Part shown: positions 44,056 to 53,930 of the stretch, in pieces
How the letters are laid out: each line of letters starts with the position of its first letter
Position numbering within the stretch: position 1 is the stretch's first letter
Source: Peromyscus leucopus
Lineage: Eukaryota; Chordata; Mammalia; Rodentia; Cricetidae
Direction of reading: 5' to 3'
Length of the DNA: 64,000 nucleotides
Assembly (NCBI RefSeq): GCF_004664715.2
Contig: NC_051072.1
Span: forward strand, 29,781,994-29,845,993
Made by a program: the position numbers and the translations under genes
Notes under the pieces: model-generated
What the model was told of the DNA's origin: nothing
What the model saw: the letters and a program-made list of their open reading frames with translations, nothing else
Database searches by the model: none

Positions 44056-44199
44056 CCAGCAACAGAAACTTGAGTGTAATGCAAGAAACTGACATTCCCA
44101 CAGCTGGTTAGTGGGGAGAACGCATCTCAAAGCTAATGCCATTCCAAGTGCCGTAAAAATGTTCATGATATAGGGAGTCTGGGAAATGTCACGGGATGC

Positions 44200-44635
44200 T
44201 GAGATGGGTGACTTGTGCTGTGATGAATATCGTTACCCTTATCTATGGTGGCTGCACTAATTGCATCACTCCCAGAAATGACAATGCTTCCCTTCCCTTT
44301 ATGTGGTCCCTGCCTCAGCCCTTGCTACCCTCCTGGTAAGTCTCCCATTGGAGCTAAAGGCTGTCTCCTGTGGATCTTGACTTGCATCTCTTTAGTGATA
44401 AGCAAATCTGAGCCCCTTTTCATATGACTGCTGCCCACTTACATGTCTTATTATTATTAATTATTATTATTATTATTATTTTTAGAAATGTCTTACTAGA
44501 TGTTTTGTCTTCCTTTAATTTTTTTTTTTGAATTGTTTAAGTCTTAAATAATATGTTAACTCCTTGGTAGATGCATAGTTTGACAGCATTTACCTCCTAT
44601 TCTTTAGGTTTATTTTGCCTGCAGCATCCTAATTT
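44200..44635 (-). mobile_element. Old L1 ORF2 relic, antisense, with a (TTA)n array
   Basis: 'TATGGTGGCTGCACTAATTG', 'TGACTTGCATCTCTTTAGTG', 'ATCTGAGCCCCTTTTCATAT', 'TTTGTCTTCCTTTAATTTT' and 'AGATGCATAGTTTGACAGC' follow the antisense sequence of L1 ORF2 that encodes the post-RT region. (TTA)n occupies 44447-44480. The copy is strongly decayed, with no usable frame. Confidence 0.6.
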
Positions 44636-45215
44636 TGGAGTAACAAACATTATTTTGTATGTTAATATAGAACACAGAATGGTGAATGGTTTAATATTCC
44701 AACGTGTGCTGGCTCACACCAGTCCATTTATTTTGTAATTTTGAAGCATTTTAAATGAAAGTTATTAACTTCCAGAGAATATATTTGAATAGATTGTTAA
44801 AAAGTCTTATCATATGGAACAGAAAGATATTAATTTGTTTGAGGCTGAGCAGTACAGAATGAGTGGTCCATTATTCTAAACAGCAGGAATAAGTCAGTAA
44901 AAATCTGTAACAAGAACATGGTCTTTTCCATGATAATAGGAGCACAAAATTCTGTGGATAATGGACTATTTAATATTTTAAAAAATGAAATAAAATAGTA
45001 AAAACACAAAAATATAACCACAACTTGAGTCACTAATAAGCTTTTAAAAATTGTAATGTTTAATGATTCCATGAGAAATTGTTCAGAATATAAAAAGGCT
45101 GAATGACAATGTTATGGATAGAATATGCTTTTGGGATCTATTAGTTCATGAGAATAGGTACAGTATGCTTGTCTTTGAGAGGTGGCTTATTTACTAAGGT
45201 TGCTGTAGCAATTCC
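44636..45215. other. unassigned AT-rich
   Basis: No repeat recognised. An 80-codon minus-strand frame at 44830-45072 is hydrophobic but matches nothing I know. Confidence 0.4.
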
Positions 45216-45223
45216 CAGTTCCT

Positions 45224-45693
45224 TTCTTTTTTTTTTCTTTTCTTTTCTTTTCCCACTGTAAGAGTTTTTATTAGAGGAGGGTAAAGAGGGCTTGTGTAAT
45301 AGGCCTACTAGAAATGAATGGTGTGGGAAAAGTGGCAGGGAAACGGGTGGAATCTGATTTTATAGGTCCCTGTTCCCCACCATATGGGTGCATATGAGCT
45401 ATGCCACATGTGAGCATAGATTATGTGAGCACACTGCGTGCAGATTATGTGATCACTTAAGTGCACAGATTATGTAGCATGCAAGGATGATTAAGCATTC
45501 TGCCTGATGGACGATGCATGCCTGGTCATGGAGCTGGAGGGGGTACATGGGGGTGTGGGGGCGCCTGGGAATTAGAACATTCCACACAGTTCTTTTACCG
45601 AATCAATGACTGTCTGGGTCAGGCTGAGGGAGGGCTGCTCTATGCAGTTGCCTGAGGACTAGCCTGATGTCTACTCAGCTGTCTTTCCTTCAG
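45224..45693 (-). mobile_element. LTR-like unit on the minus strand, family unknown
   Basis: Read on the minus strand it has a TATAAAA motif (complement of 45360-45366), an AATAAA signal (complement at 45269-45274) about 90 bases later, and an A/G-rich tail (45225-45251). Upstream lie three copies of the core AGATTATGT (45418, 45440 and 45468), as in repeated enhancer blocks of retroviral U3 regions. The spacing fits an LTR; a retrogene 3' end is an alternative. The flanks share only AGTTCCT, so the ends are uncertain. Confidence 0.4.
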
Positions 45694-45701
45694 AGTTCCT
45701 G

Positions 45702-46515
45702 GTGTCCTTTGAGCACAAACAACTCTCTGAAAGGAAGGAGAGGTGGAGTTCTCTGGAGGACCAGGCTAAAAGTGGAGCAACTCACTTTGGCTACACTGGC
45801 CAGAACTCAGTAGCACTGCTACACGTAATGAATTATAAGGAAGATAGAAAGTGTGGTCTAGCCGTCAGCCTGGCCAAAGGGGAAATGAATGAGCACTTAG
45901 TGGTGTGTGTCTGTTTTAGGAGAGATCATAGGGAATATGCTTAGTCATTCTTAGGTCTTATTGTATTTGCACCATTAGATTTCTGTACATTTGCTTCAGC
46001 CATAAAACAATGTGTCATCACTGATTTTGACCCAATTACTACCGTCGTTGCCACTACCATCATAAACAGTATGCCATTCCAGGGACCCATGGTGGGCAAC
46101 ACATGATATCAGCTTTTTAATATGACAATGACCCACTCACCCTGTACTTATTTTCACCATTATTAGTATTGCTCTTGTGAGTCAGAGTCCTGTCGTCAAT
46201 CCTCTGAGCTGTATCACACATGATGATTTATGGATATAAAGTAAATTTATGATCATAAAAAATAAAATTATCTTATTGCAGATGTACATATTTCATGCAC
46301 TTGACATTTCCTGCATTTTTGGTATTATTGGGATATTTGATTCATTAATTGGTTGATAATATTTCTTTAGTTTTCTGAGTGTTAATCTTTTCTTTGCAAT
46401 CTTTTAGAAACCAGGCAATGCTTCATTTGGCAAGTCTTTAGTGGTATATCCTTGACTCAATTGATTTTCAGTCTCCTGGCCCATGATAGAACTTCTCAAA
46501 ATCAGTAACAACAAG
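45702..46515. other. unassigned, with an 80-codon frame
   Basis: A plus-strand frame at 45702-45944 is charged and lacks low complexity, but I recognise no family. It has no visible splice or promoter context, and I do not call it a gene. Confidence 0.35.
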
Positions 46516-46901
46516 ACTATGTGTAGCTGAAGTTTTCCTGTGTCCCACCCGGTGCGCAGGTGCTCAGACCCAAGTGAACACACAGAGGCTTATATTAATT
46601 AAAACTGCTTGGCCAATAGTTCAGGCTAACTACTGACTAGCTCTTACACTTAAACTCAGCCCATTTTTGTTAATCTACATATTACCATGTATTTCATGGC
46701 TTTACCTGTGTGCCATTAAATGCTGCTCCTGGACGGCGGGCTGGCATCTCCTGACTCAGTTCTGTTTTTCCTTCCCAGAATTCTCCTTGTCTGCTTATTC
46801 CACCTATACTTCTTGCCTGGCTACTGGCCAATCAACATTTTATTTATCAACCAATCAGAGCAACACATTCACAACATACATAATATCCCACAGCAACTAT
46901 G
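46516..46901 (-). mobile_element. Solo LTR, same family (copy 4 of 5), antisense, perfect 6-bp duplication
   Basis: The LTR is 46522-46895 (374 bp). On the minus strand it starts TGCTGTGGGATA and ends GCTACA. The flanks ACTATG (46516-46521 and 46896-46901) are identical. The shared core includes the complement of 'GGCCAATCAACATTTTATTT' and 'CACACAGAGGCTTATATTA'. No internal sequence. Confidence 0.92.
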
Positions 46902-47790
46902 TTGTCAAGGGCAAGTGGAAAGACCTTTGAGCTTTGAGGTAGAAGGCTGAGTTTCTAGTTAATGTTGAGAAGTGACTTAGCTTTAGGACAGATTCATAGA
47001 CACGGTGGCATTTACTGGATCTTTTGGATGATTTAGACAACAAATTCTTCTCTTTACCATCAATTTTTTCATCTGGGAAAAAAGGTAGCACTAATATCAC
47101 CTGTTATATGTCTGTGTCTTCCTGTGAACATCAATTTGTCCTTACTTTTCACTTGTGAATGCAAAAGAGTTGTAGAACATATCTAGGCTGTAGAAATAAG
47201 GGCTTTTATTGTATTTAAGTAAGTCCATCTGTAGATTCTTAGTTTATTTCTCCAGATCTATTCTTTAGCCTTGTATATTGTGCTGTATCACTCCAGAGAC
47301 TGAGATCCATGGGTTGTTCATTATTAGCTATACACCCGGGCAACTGGAATTACCAAAATAGATTTCAGCAGTTGTAGGTTTGGAGAGTGGAAGTGGTAAT
47401 GGCCACATTCCTCTACACAGTGCCTATCTGGTCTCCATTACAGTAATGGCTTTCTCCAAAGTCCTCTGCTGAGGTCTTCCCCTTTAGAGCTGGAAGATGG
47501 TGGTGGTCTCTAGGTTGTTAACCCTGAGCTGTTTTTTATCATACCTTGTGGTTGTCTTTAACACTGCCCATTGTTATAAATGGTCCCTCATTTAAATACA
47601 GACCAGTATGCTGTCTACATCCAGTTGTGGTGCTAACCTGTACTTTCCCAAAGAATTTGTGCTTCATTGCTATACATAATGTATTACATTAGGCAAATAG
47701 TAGCCGTCAATCTAGGAATCATGTGAGAGATATTCTTTAGATGTGGAAAGAATCTGTATATTCCTTTATATGAATTATGTAGTGAAAACA
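46902..47790. other. unassigned
   Basis: No gene or repeat recognised between the solo LTR and the TA array. Confidence 0.4.
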
Positions 47791-47791
47791 T

Positions 47792-47833
47792 GTATATATA
47801 TATATATATAAAAATATATATATATATATATAT
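47792..47833. repeat. (TA)n microsatellite with AAAA interruption
   Basis: About 19 TA units with one AAAA interruption near 47811. Confidence 0.95.
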
Positions 47834-47844
47834 TAGTATTTCAG

Positions 47845-48015
47845 ACAACAGGCTAGGAACACAGCTCAGCTGGTAACACACTTGCTGTGTGATCCTGAAA
47901 ACCTGTGTTCATCATGCCTGGAACTCATGTAAAGGTTCAAAGTTTTCCTTGGACCTCCACACAACGCTCCATACAAGCATACACACAATGAGAGTAATAA
48001 TAATAAATTAATTAA
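47845..48015 (+). mobile_element. tRNA-derived rodent SINE (B4-type), sense
   Basis: 'GGCTAGGAACACAGCTCAGC', 'TAACACACTTGCTGTGTGAT', 'TGGACCTCCACACAACGCTC' and a tail 'TAATAATAATAAATTAATTA' follow the tRNA-like head, the CTCCACACA segment and the AATAAATAA-type tail of rodent SINEs. Confidence 0.7.
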
Positions 48016-48559
48016 AACTTCAAACATTAACATAGAAAAAGCAACAAAAAAAGAACACAAATATTAAGAAGTTTCAGGCACAAATTATTCACAAGCTTGT
48101 AAATACTGAGTGGGACCAGTAATGCAATGTATTATTCATGTTAATATGTACCCCTGGATAAGCTCCTAAATAAAAACGTTTCCAATATTCTCCTGCTTGA
48201 GTAACTTGTGGCCAAGGAAGCTTGTTATCCCTTTAAACGCTCCACTCCTTCTGTGACTATTTCTTCAAAAGGGTTATGGTACAATACAGAGGTTTAATGT
48301 ACTGTTAGGTAGGTTCTACACCCCGGTTTGTCTGAGTGAGTTCCAGCTTAATTATTTGTAGGAATCTTTTAAACTTTCTTCAGTTTGGATGACGTTTTTT
48401 CTCTGGTATGGGTTACTAATGACGCAACACAGACTCAGCAAGCTCCTTGCTCTGTCCCAAGGTCGAGGATCCACAGTGGGGGTGACCTTCTTGCTGGAAA
48501 GTCCTGAGGCAGCACAACGAAGGTCAGCACATGGTGGAGTCACACTTCACCAAAGTGAC

Positions 48560-48760
48560 TTTTATAGTACAGCCACAGCAGAAAGAACCCATTAATTATG
48601 CAAATGAATCAATCCAGTCAAGCAGGCAGAGCCCTGATCACCTCTTAGTGGTCCCACTTCATCTCTTTTAATATCTTATCATGGAGATTAGGTTTCATCA
48701 AGCATTTCAGTGGGGTCAAATCATATTGAACCCACAGCAAGGGACAAATTACAGCATCCC
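48560..48760 (-). mobile_element. MaLR LTR relic, antisense
   Basis: 'CCATTAATTATGCAAATG', 'GATCACCTCTTAGTGG', 'CATGGAGATTAGGTTTCATC' and 'TCATATTGAACCCACAGCA' are the complement of a MaLR LTR of the MLT1/MST kind. The flank upstream (48400-48560) may be part of it. Confidence 0.55.
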
Positions 48761-49014
48761 TTCTGTATAATATAATGTTCCTTAACTTCTGTGTGTGAGG
48801 CTCTTGGAATATAAGCTAGATATAACCTGGGCGAGTTTCAAATAGACAGTGACATTCTATAGTCACGCTTCTGTGACCATCTGTTACTATCAGTTTATTC
48901 TGTGGTTGGCATGGTAGGCTTAATTCTTTGGAAACTTAGCTTAGCATTCAGTTCTAGGATGACAATGACATGGTTCGCTCTATAGTCATTTCATGTGTTA
49001 TCTATTTATGTATT

Positions 49015-49200
49015 AGTTTTATTTATATATTTGTGTCTATGTGAAATTATGACCCTCGTGTGCAGATGCCCATCAAGGTCAGAAGAAGGCATTGGATCCC
49101 AGGGATATGGGCTTGCACCAGTTGTGAGTAGCTGGATTTGAGACCTGAGCTCGAGTCCTTTGGATGAACAGGAAGTGCTCTGAACATCTCTCCACTCCTG
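49015..49200 (-). mobile_element. B3 SINE, diverged, antisense
   Basis: 'TTTATATATTTGTGTCTATG', 'GATGCCCATCAAGGTCAGAA', 'GAAGGCATTGGATCCCAGG', 'GCACCAGTTGTGAGTAGCTG' and 'CGAGTCCTTTGGATGAACAG' follow the B3 complement. Confidence 0.75.
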
Positions 49201-49469
49201 GCATATTACTCTTATAGAAGGCAGAGAAGGTTTGCATTCCTCCTTAAGGCAGCAGAATTCTTTCTTTCTTACCTATGAGCTGTTGACAGACTGTGTGAGT
49301 AGCAATCCATTTTTCTTTTTGCAAAAGTCCTTCATCTTTTCATTGTCTTATTCTCTTCTCTCCTAAAGGTATCATGATACTTTCAGATTTCTCTGTTTAC
49401 TACAAGAGATTTTAGTTTCACATTGTCTAAATGATTCATATTTTAAACTAATTTTCATCAATTATTTTA

Positions 49470-49563
49470 TGTAGGTCTCATGCAGTCCAATCTGGCTTTG
49501 AAAGTTTTATCCTCTTGTCTCTACCTCCTGTGTGCTGGGATTGCAGGTGTAGGTCTCCATGCT
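49470..49563 (-). mobile_element. Old B1-like fragment, antisense
   Basis: 'CTCATGCAGTCCAATCTGGC', 'CTCTACCTCCTGTGTGCTGG' and 'GATTGCAGGTGTAGG' are the complement of the centre and head of a B1-like monomer. Confidence 0.65.
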
Positions 49564-50037
49564 TAAAAACGTTCTTTTTAGAAATCCTGCATTTAACTTT
49601 ATATTTACAATGCCTCTTTGAAATCATAAGCATAGTTCTCTCATACTTTGTTCAGTGTAAACGCTCATAAATTTATAGCCCTTTTAACATTACAGTTATG
49701 TCAGCCTTGGGAGACAGTAGAATTTTAATCCTCTTTGGGAGTTTGACAAGTAGAGTTTTCCCCGAGATACATCATGGATTTTTATCTTCTACAGTTATGA
49801 CTGAGGAAGAAAGCTTTTCTAAGAGAATATGTAGAAGTCAAAGAATCTGAGAACTGCATGGACATTCTCTCTAGCAAATAGTATTTGTTCAATAACTCTA
49901 CTCAACAAACATATCATTAATAAAATGTGTCATTTTTCAAAACCATTGATTAAATATAATCAAACATAGTTTCAGTTCTTATATATTTTAATAATAGTTT
50001 GATTAGTTAAAAGACTACTTTATCATTTGTTTCTCCA

Positions 50038-50240
50038 TTTACTCATTCAGTCAAGAAGTATTTATTTAGTTTTTATTGTGAGTCTGGTTCTGTGTTAAGC
50101 CACAGGGATACAATTGTGAGTGAGAAAAACACAATCATTTTGTAGACTCATAGAAACAAGTAGATTCCAAAGGATAATAAGTTGATGGGATGTATGGTTG
50201 TGATTTAATACTGAGTGTAGAAGAGATCCTTGAGTACTCT
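50038..50240 (-). mobile_element. LINE-2 3' end relic, antisense
   Basis: 'TTACTCATTCAGTCAAGAAG', 'TATTTATTTAGTTTTTATTG', 'TGTGTTAAGCCACAGGGATA' and 'ACAATTGTGAGTGAGAAAAA' follow the complement of the L2 3' end ('TATTGAGCACCTACTATG', 'GGGGATACAGCAGTGAACAA'). Confidence 0.65.
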
Positions 50241-50274
50241 GTCCATCAGAACATTTTTCTCTTATTTTTGAGAT

Positions 50275-51320
50275 TATAATATAATTACATCTTTATTCCC
50301 TTCCCTTTCCTCCCTCTAAAAACCCTCTTATATATTCCTACTTGTTCTCTTTCAAATTTATGACTTTTTTCATTAATTGCTGTTATATGTGTGCCCACAT
50401 ACACATGTATATGTAAAATTTCTAAATGTAACCTGTTCACCTGTATAATGTTACTTATGTGTGTATTTTCAGGGATGATCATTTGGTATTGGATAATCAA
50501 CTGGTGTGCTCCTCCCTGGGGAAGACTGTTTCTTGTACTCTAAGCATTCCTTAGTTACTTATCATTCTTTGTATAGGATTGAGGCCTTGTGGGCCCTGCC
50601 ACTTTCTCATGTCTATTGTTGTTATCCTTGTCCAGCTCATGTTTAGGGAGTCGTGTTGGTGAGACTTTATCGGTATAATTTCTGACATGACTAGGAGACT
50701 CATTCTCACAGTAAACTCCCTACTTCTCTGGTTCTTTTCTCCCCTTCTTCCACAATGTACCCTGGGTCTTTGGCATGGGAGTTGTTTTGTATGTGTATCA
50801 GTTGATACTGGGCTCCTTGTTTTGATTGGCCTCCTTCTGTTCTAAAAAGAAATTACCTTGATGAACGGTGAAGACTATATTTACCTGTTGGTGTAAGGAC
50901 TAATACTTAGAGTGTAGTTAAAGAACATGCTGGTTTAATAAACTGGTGGTTACAGGTTCATCCCTAAGATCCATGACTTCACTAGTCCTGGGTAGTTGAT
51001 TAGATTTCCAGTACCAGGCATGATTTTCCTCTTGTTGACCAGGTCTTAAGTCCAGCTAGAAAGCTATTGAGTTAACTCCAATGTATGCATGCCACTACTA
51101 TACATTTATTCTATGCTAGTCATTGTGGTTTTAGGAATCATAGCTGAGTAGGACTGCTGATTGCCTCTATTCTTTGGAAGCCTCTATGGCACCTTCTGGT
51201 ACCATGAAAGGTAGTCCTCAGGGAGGAGGGGTTCAGGTCAGTTCCAGGTTAGGGGCCTCTGGACTCCTTGTCTGAAGTACCAGGTATCTTCAGCAAGAGA
51301 GACTTACCTTCCATCTCTGG
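50275..51320 (-). mobile_element. Rodent L1 3' UTR (Lx-type), about 1 kb, antisense
   Basis: The L1 3' end is at the left ('CCCTTCCCTTTCCTCCCTC'). Then 'TTTGGTATTGGATAATCAAC', 'CTGGGGAAGACTGTTTCTTG', 'GTCCAGCTCATGTTTAGGGA', 'TTACCTTGATGAACGGTG', 'GAAGCCTCTATGGCACC' and 'GGTTCAGGTCAGTTCCAGG'. It is closer to the consensus than the copy at 6.4 kb. Confidence 0.85.
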
Positions 51321-51960
51321 GGGGCAATCAGGAACAATAACAAGAGTCCATAATGTTTTGTGAGTTTCTTGGATAACTGACCATCACCACTGGGAGAAGT
51401 GGATAACATGATGAAAGCTATAGACAAGAGGAAGATTGGTAGACTCACTAGAAAAGTCAATAGACTCCAAGATCCACTTGGGAGGAATAAGAGACGTACG
51501 CTTTCATGAGAAATATAGTAGTTAAGCTAGAGGAATATTTTTGTAAAGTTGCCATAGTGATCCGGTTTTTACCTTAGGCTCGTATTTACAAGCCAACTTT
51601 ACTACATTTCTTTTGTTACCCCAATGCACATATAAATATCCTGCGGCCGAGAGACCCTAACTCTATAGGATTTTTGTGCTGTACCATTAGGAAAGTTCAG
51701 ATCCTTTTCCTGTTATGGTAAGGTACTGGAATACAACAGCAGCAAATGTGACATTGAAGAAACTGTTTCCAACTCTAACCTTCCAGCTCACGTTAGAGGC
51801 TGTGGCACATGTCTACTTCCAATGGGATTCTGGATTCTTGGATATAAGCTATTTATATGAAAGTGGGGAACTCCCTGACAGATTAGACACATCTGCACTG
51901 ACAAATAACCAGACATTTCCACATTGATCTGGGATGAAGGTTCATATTGTTTTTGACCAG
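51321..51960 (-). mobile_element. probable upstream continuation of the same L1 3' UTR
   Basis: 'GATAACTGACCATCACCACT', 'AGACAAGAGGAAGATTGG', 'GATCCACTTGGGAGGAATAA' and 'ATAAATATCCTGC' look like further L1 UTR sequence in antisense. A 70-codon frame at 51715-51927 lies in it. Less certain than the part to the left. Confidence 0.45.
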
Positions 51961-52152
51961 TTTTAATTATTTTAGCACTTACTTACAGGGCTTTGTGGGA
52001 GATGACCTTTTTTGAGAGATTAGCCTTCAAAAAAGCAGGTCATGGACACATTTACCTCTACTTCCCCTTTATCAGGATATGAGGTCAAATTGTATTGAGC
52101 TTTTTTTTTTTACCTTTTAAAATATGGCATTACTTATTTTTAATTATTATTA

Positions 52153-52600
52153 TTGTGGTACTGGGAATTAAACCTGGAACCTGTAGTCTGATTTTTCTTT
52201 GAACTGCCAGCTCACAAATAACGACACAGAGACTCATTATTAATTCTGAAAGCTCAGCCTTAGCTCAAGCTTGTTTCTAACTAGTTCTTGTAACTTAAAT
52301 TAATCCATATTTTAAAATCTACATTCTTCCATGAGGCTCATTGCCTCATCTCCATACTGTCCATACTGCTTCCTCCTCCACGTCTGGCTGGAGACTCTCT
52401 GTGCACCTATATTTCTTTTCCTCTTCCTTTCTCTCCTCAGAAATCCCACCTATCCTCTCATGCCTAGCTATTGGCTGTTTAGTTTTTTTTTTATTACACC
52501 AATCACAACAACACATCTTTACACAGTGTACAATATTATGAAGCAGGAGCCTTTCATACACTAGATAAGCACTCTACCACCGAGGCGTGTCCTTAGCACA
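52153..52600 (-). mobile_element. ID/B4-type SINE fragment, antisense, split by the solo LTR
   Basis: Left piece 'GGTACTGGGAATTAAACCTG' (52153-52181). Right piece 'CATACACTAGATAAGCACTC' and 'TACCACCGAGGCGTGTCC' (52552-52600). Joined across the LTR they form one antisense ID-like head. It is the host of copy 5. Confidence 0.7.
52176..52551 (-). mobile_element. Solo LTR, same family (copy 5 of 5), antisense
   Basis: The LTR is 52182-52545 (364 bp) with ends TGTAGTCTG and GAAGCA on the plus strand. The flanks GGAACC (52176-52181) and GGAGCC (52546-52551) match at five of six. The conserved core 'CTTAAATTAATCCATATTTT' and 'AACAACACATCTTTACACAG' is present. This is the most diverged of the five, so it is probably one of the earlier ones. 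Confidence 0.85.
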
Positions 52601-52664
52601 TGATTTTATTCTGATTGTATAATACTTAGATCAATAACAGGTAAAACTGAAGCTTTAGATTTTT

Positions 52665-53290
52665 TAATTATACTTTTTTTTTGTTCTTAAGGATTCCATA
52701 CATGTATATAATGAAATGTGATCATATCTATGCTATTTTCTTCTTCAAACTGCCCTCTTTTCCCACAATGTGTCCCTCTCCCAACTTCATTTCTTCCTTT
52801 CATTTTGTCTTCTTTTTTTGATAATGCATTAAGAAAAATCCATGAATGGGTGTGAATTAAATGATCCACCAGAGCCTGGGAAACTTACCAGTAGGAGCAC
52901 CTCCCCGGAAGAATTATTTTCCCTCTCCAAGTAGGTATGAATTGGCAACAACAGCTCCTCAGCAAGGGGTGGGTTGACTACCTTTCTTCCTCCTCTATGA
53001 TGGAATTTTGGTAGGCCTGATCTCATGTAGGTCTTGTGCTGGAGACCATGGTTTGTGAATGCAAACCAGAAGACAGCATTTCACAGCTCTTATCCCAATC
53101 CTATGGCTCTTATAATTTTTGCTTCTGCTTTTGCAGTGTTCTCTGAGCCTTGGCCGGGGGTGAAGGTTTGATAAACATGTCTCATGTAGGACTGAGCAGT
53201 CCTTGTCTTTTTCTCAGCACTTTGACAACCATGCAGCTCTGCTTTGACTGTTGTCTACCACAACAAGAAGTTTCTCTGACCAAGGTTGAG
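52665..53290 (-). mobile_element. Rodent L1 3' UTR, antisense
   Basis: 'GGATTCCATACATGTATATA', 'AATGTGATCATATCTATGC', 'GATCCACCAGAGCCTGGG', 'GATCTCATGTAGGTCTTGTG', 'CAGCATTTCACAGCTC' and 'CTTGGCCGGGGGTGAAGG' follow the antisense order of an L1 3' UTR. It matches the type at 573-970 and is better preserved. Confidence 0.85.
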
Positions 53291-53429
53291 AGAGTTTTAT
53301 ATTTTTAAAAGCCAATTATTTATCTTATTACAAACAACAAAAATCCATATAAAAGAAAATATTAAAACATAGTATTTTCCACAACTTCACCTCTTCTCTC
53401 CTCTCCTTCTGTTTCTTTTTTCCTTTTTT

Positions 53430-53930
53430 TGTTATTTAAGACATTTTAAATTTATTTTACATACCAACCACAGGTCCCTCACTCATCCTCCCGCTCCCCC
53501 GCCCCCAGCCTCCTCCCCATCCACCATCCCCTCCTCCAAAAGGGTAGGGGCTCCTATGGGAAGTCAGCAAAGCCTGGTACATTCAGTTGAGTGCCCCCAT
53601 CATTCCCCCCCCCAAGGCTGTGCAAAGTGTTTCACCATAGGGAATGGGCTCCAGAAAGCCAGCTCATGCACCAGGAATAGATCCTGATCCCACTTCCAGG
53701 GGCCCCTCAAACAGACCAAGCTACATAACTGTCTCCAGTATGCAGAGGACCTAGTCTGGTCCCATGCAGGTTCCACAACTGTCGGTCTAAAGTTTGTGAC
53801 TCATATGACCTTGGTTCAGTTGTCTCTGTAATTTCCCCATCATGATCTTGACCCCCTTTGCTCATAGAATCCCTCTTCTCCCTCTTCGGTTGGACTCCTG
53901 GTGCTTGGCTGTGGATCTTTTTAATCACAT
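53430..53930 (-). mobile_element. Cricetid L1 3' UTR, antisense
   Basis: 'TTTACATACCAACCACAGG', 'TCCTCCAAAAGGGTAGG', 'AATGGGCTCCAGAAAGCCAG', 'GTCCCATGCAGGTTCCACAA' and 'TGCTTGGCTGTGGATC' match the UTR seen at 7.3 kb ('CCCATGCAGGCTCCC', 'GTGCTTGGCTGTGGATC'). The ORF2 part is absent. Confidence 0.88.
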
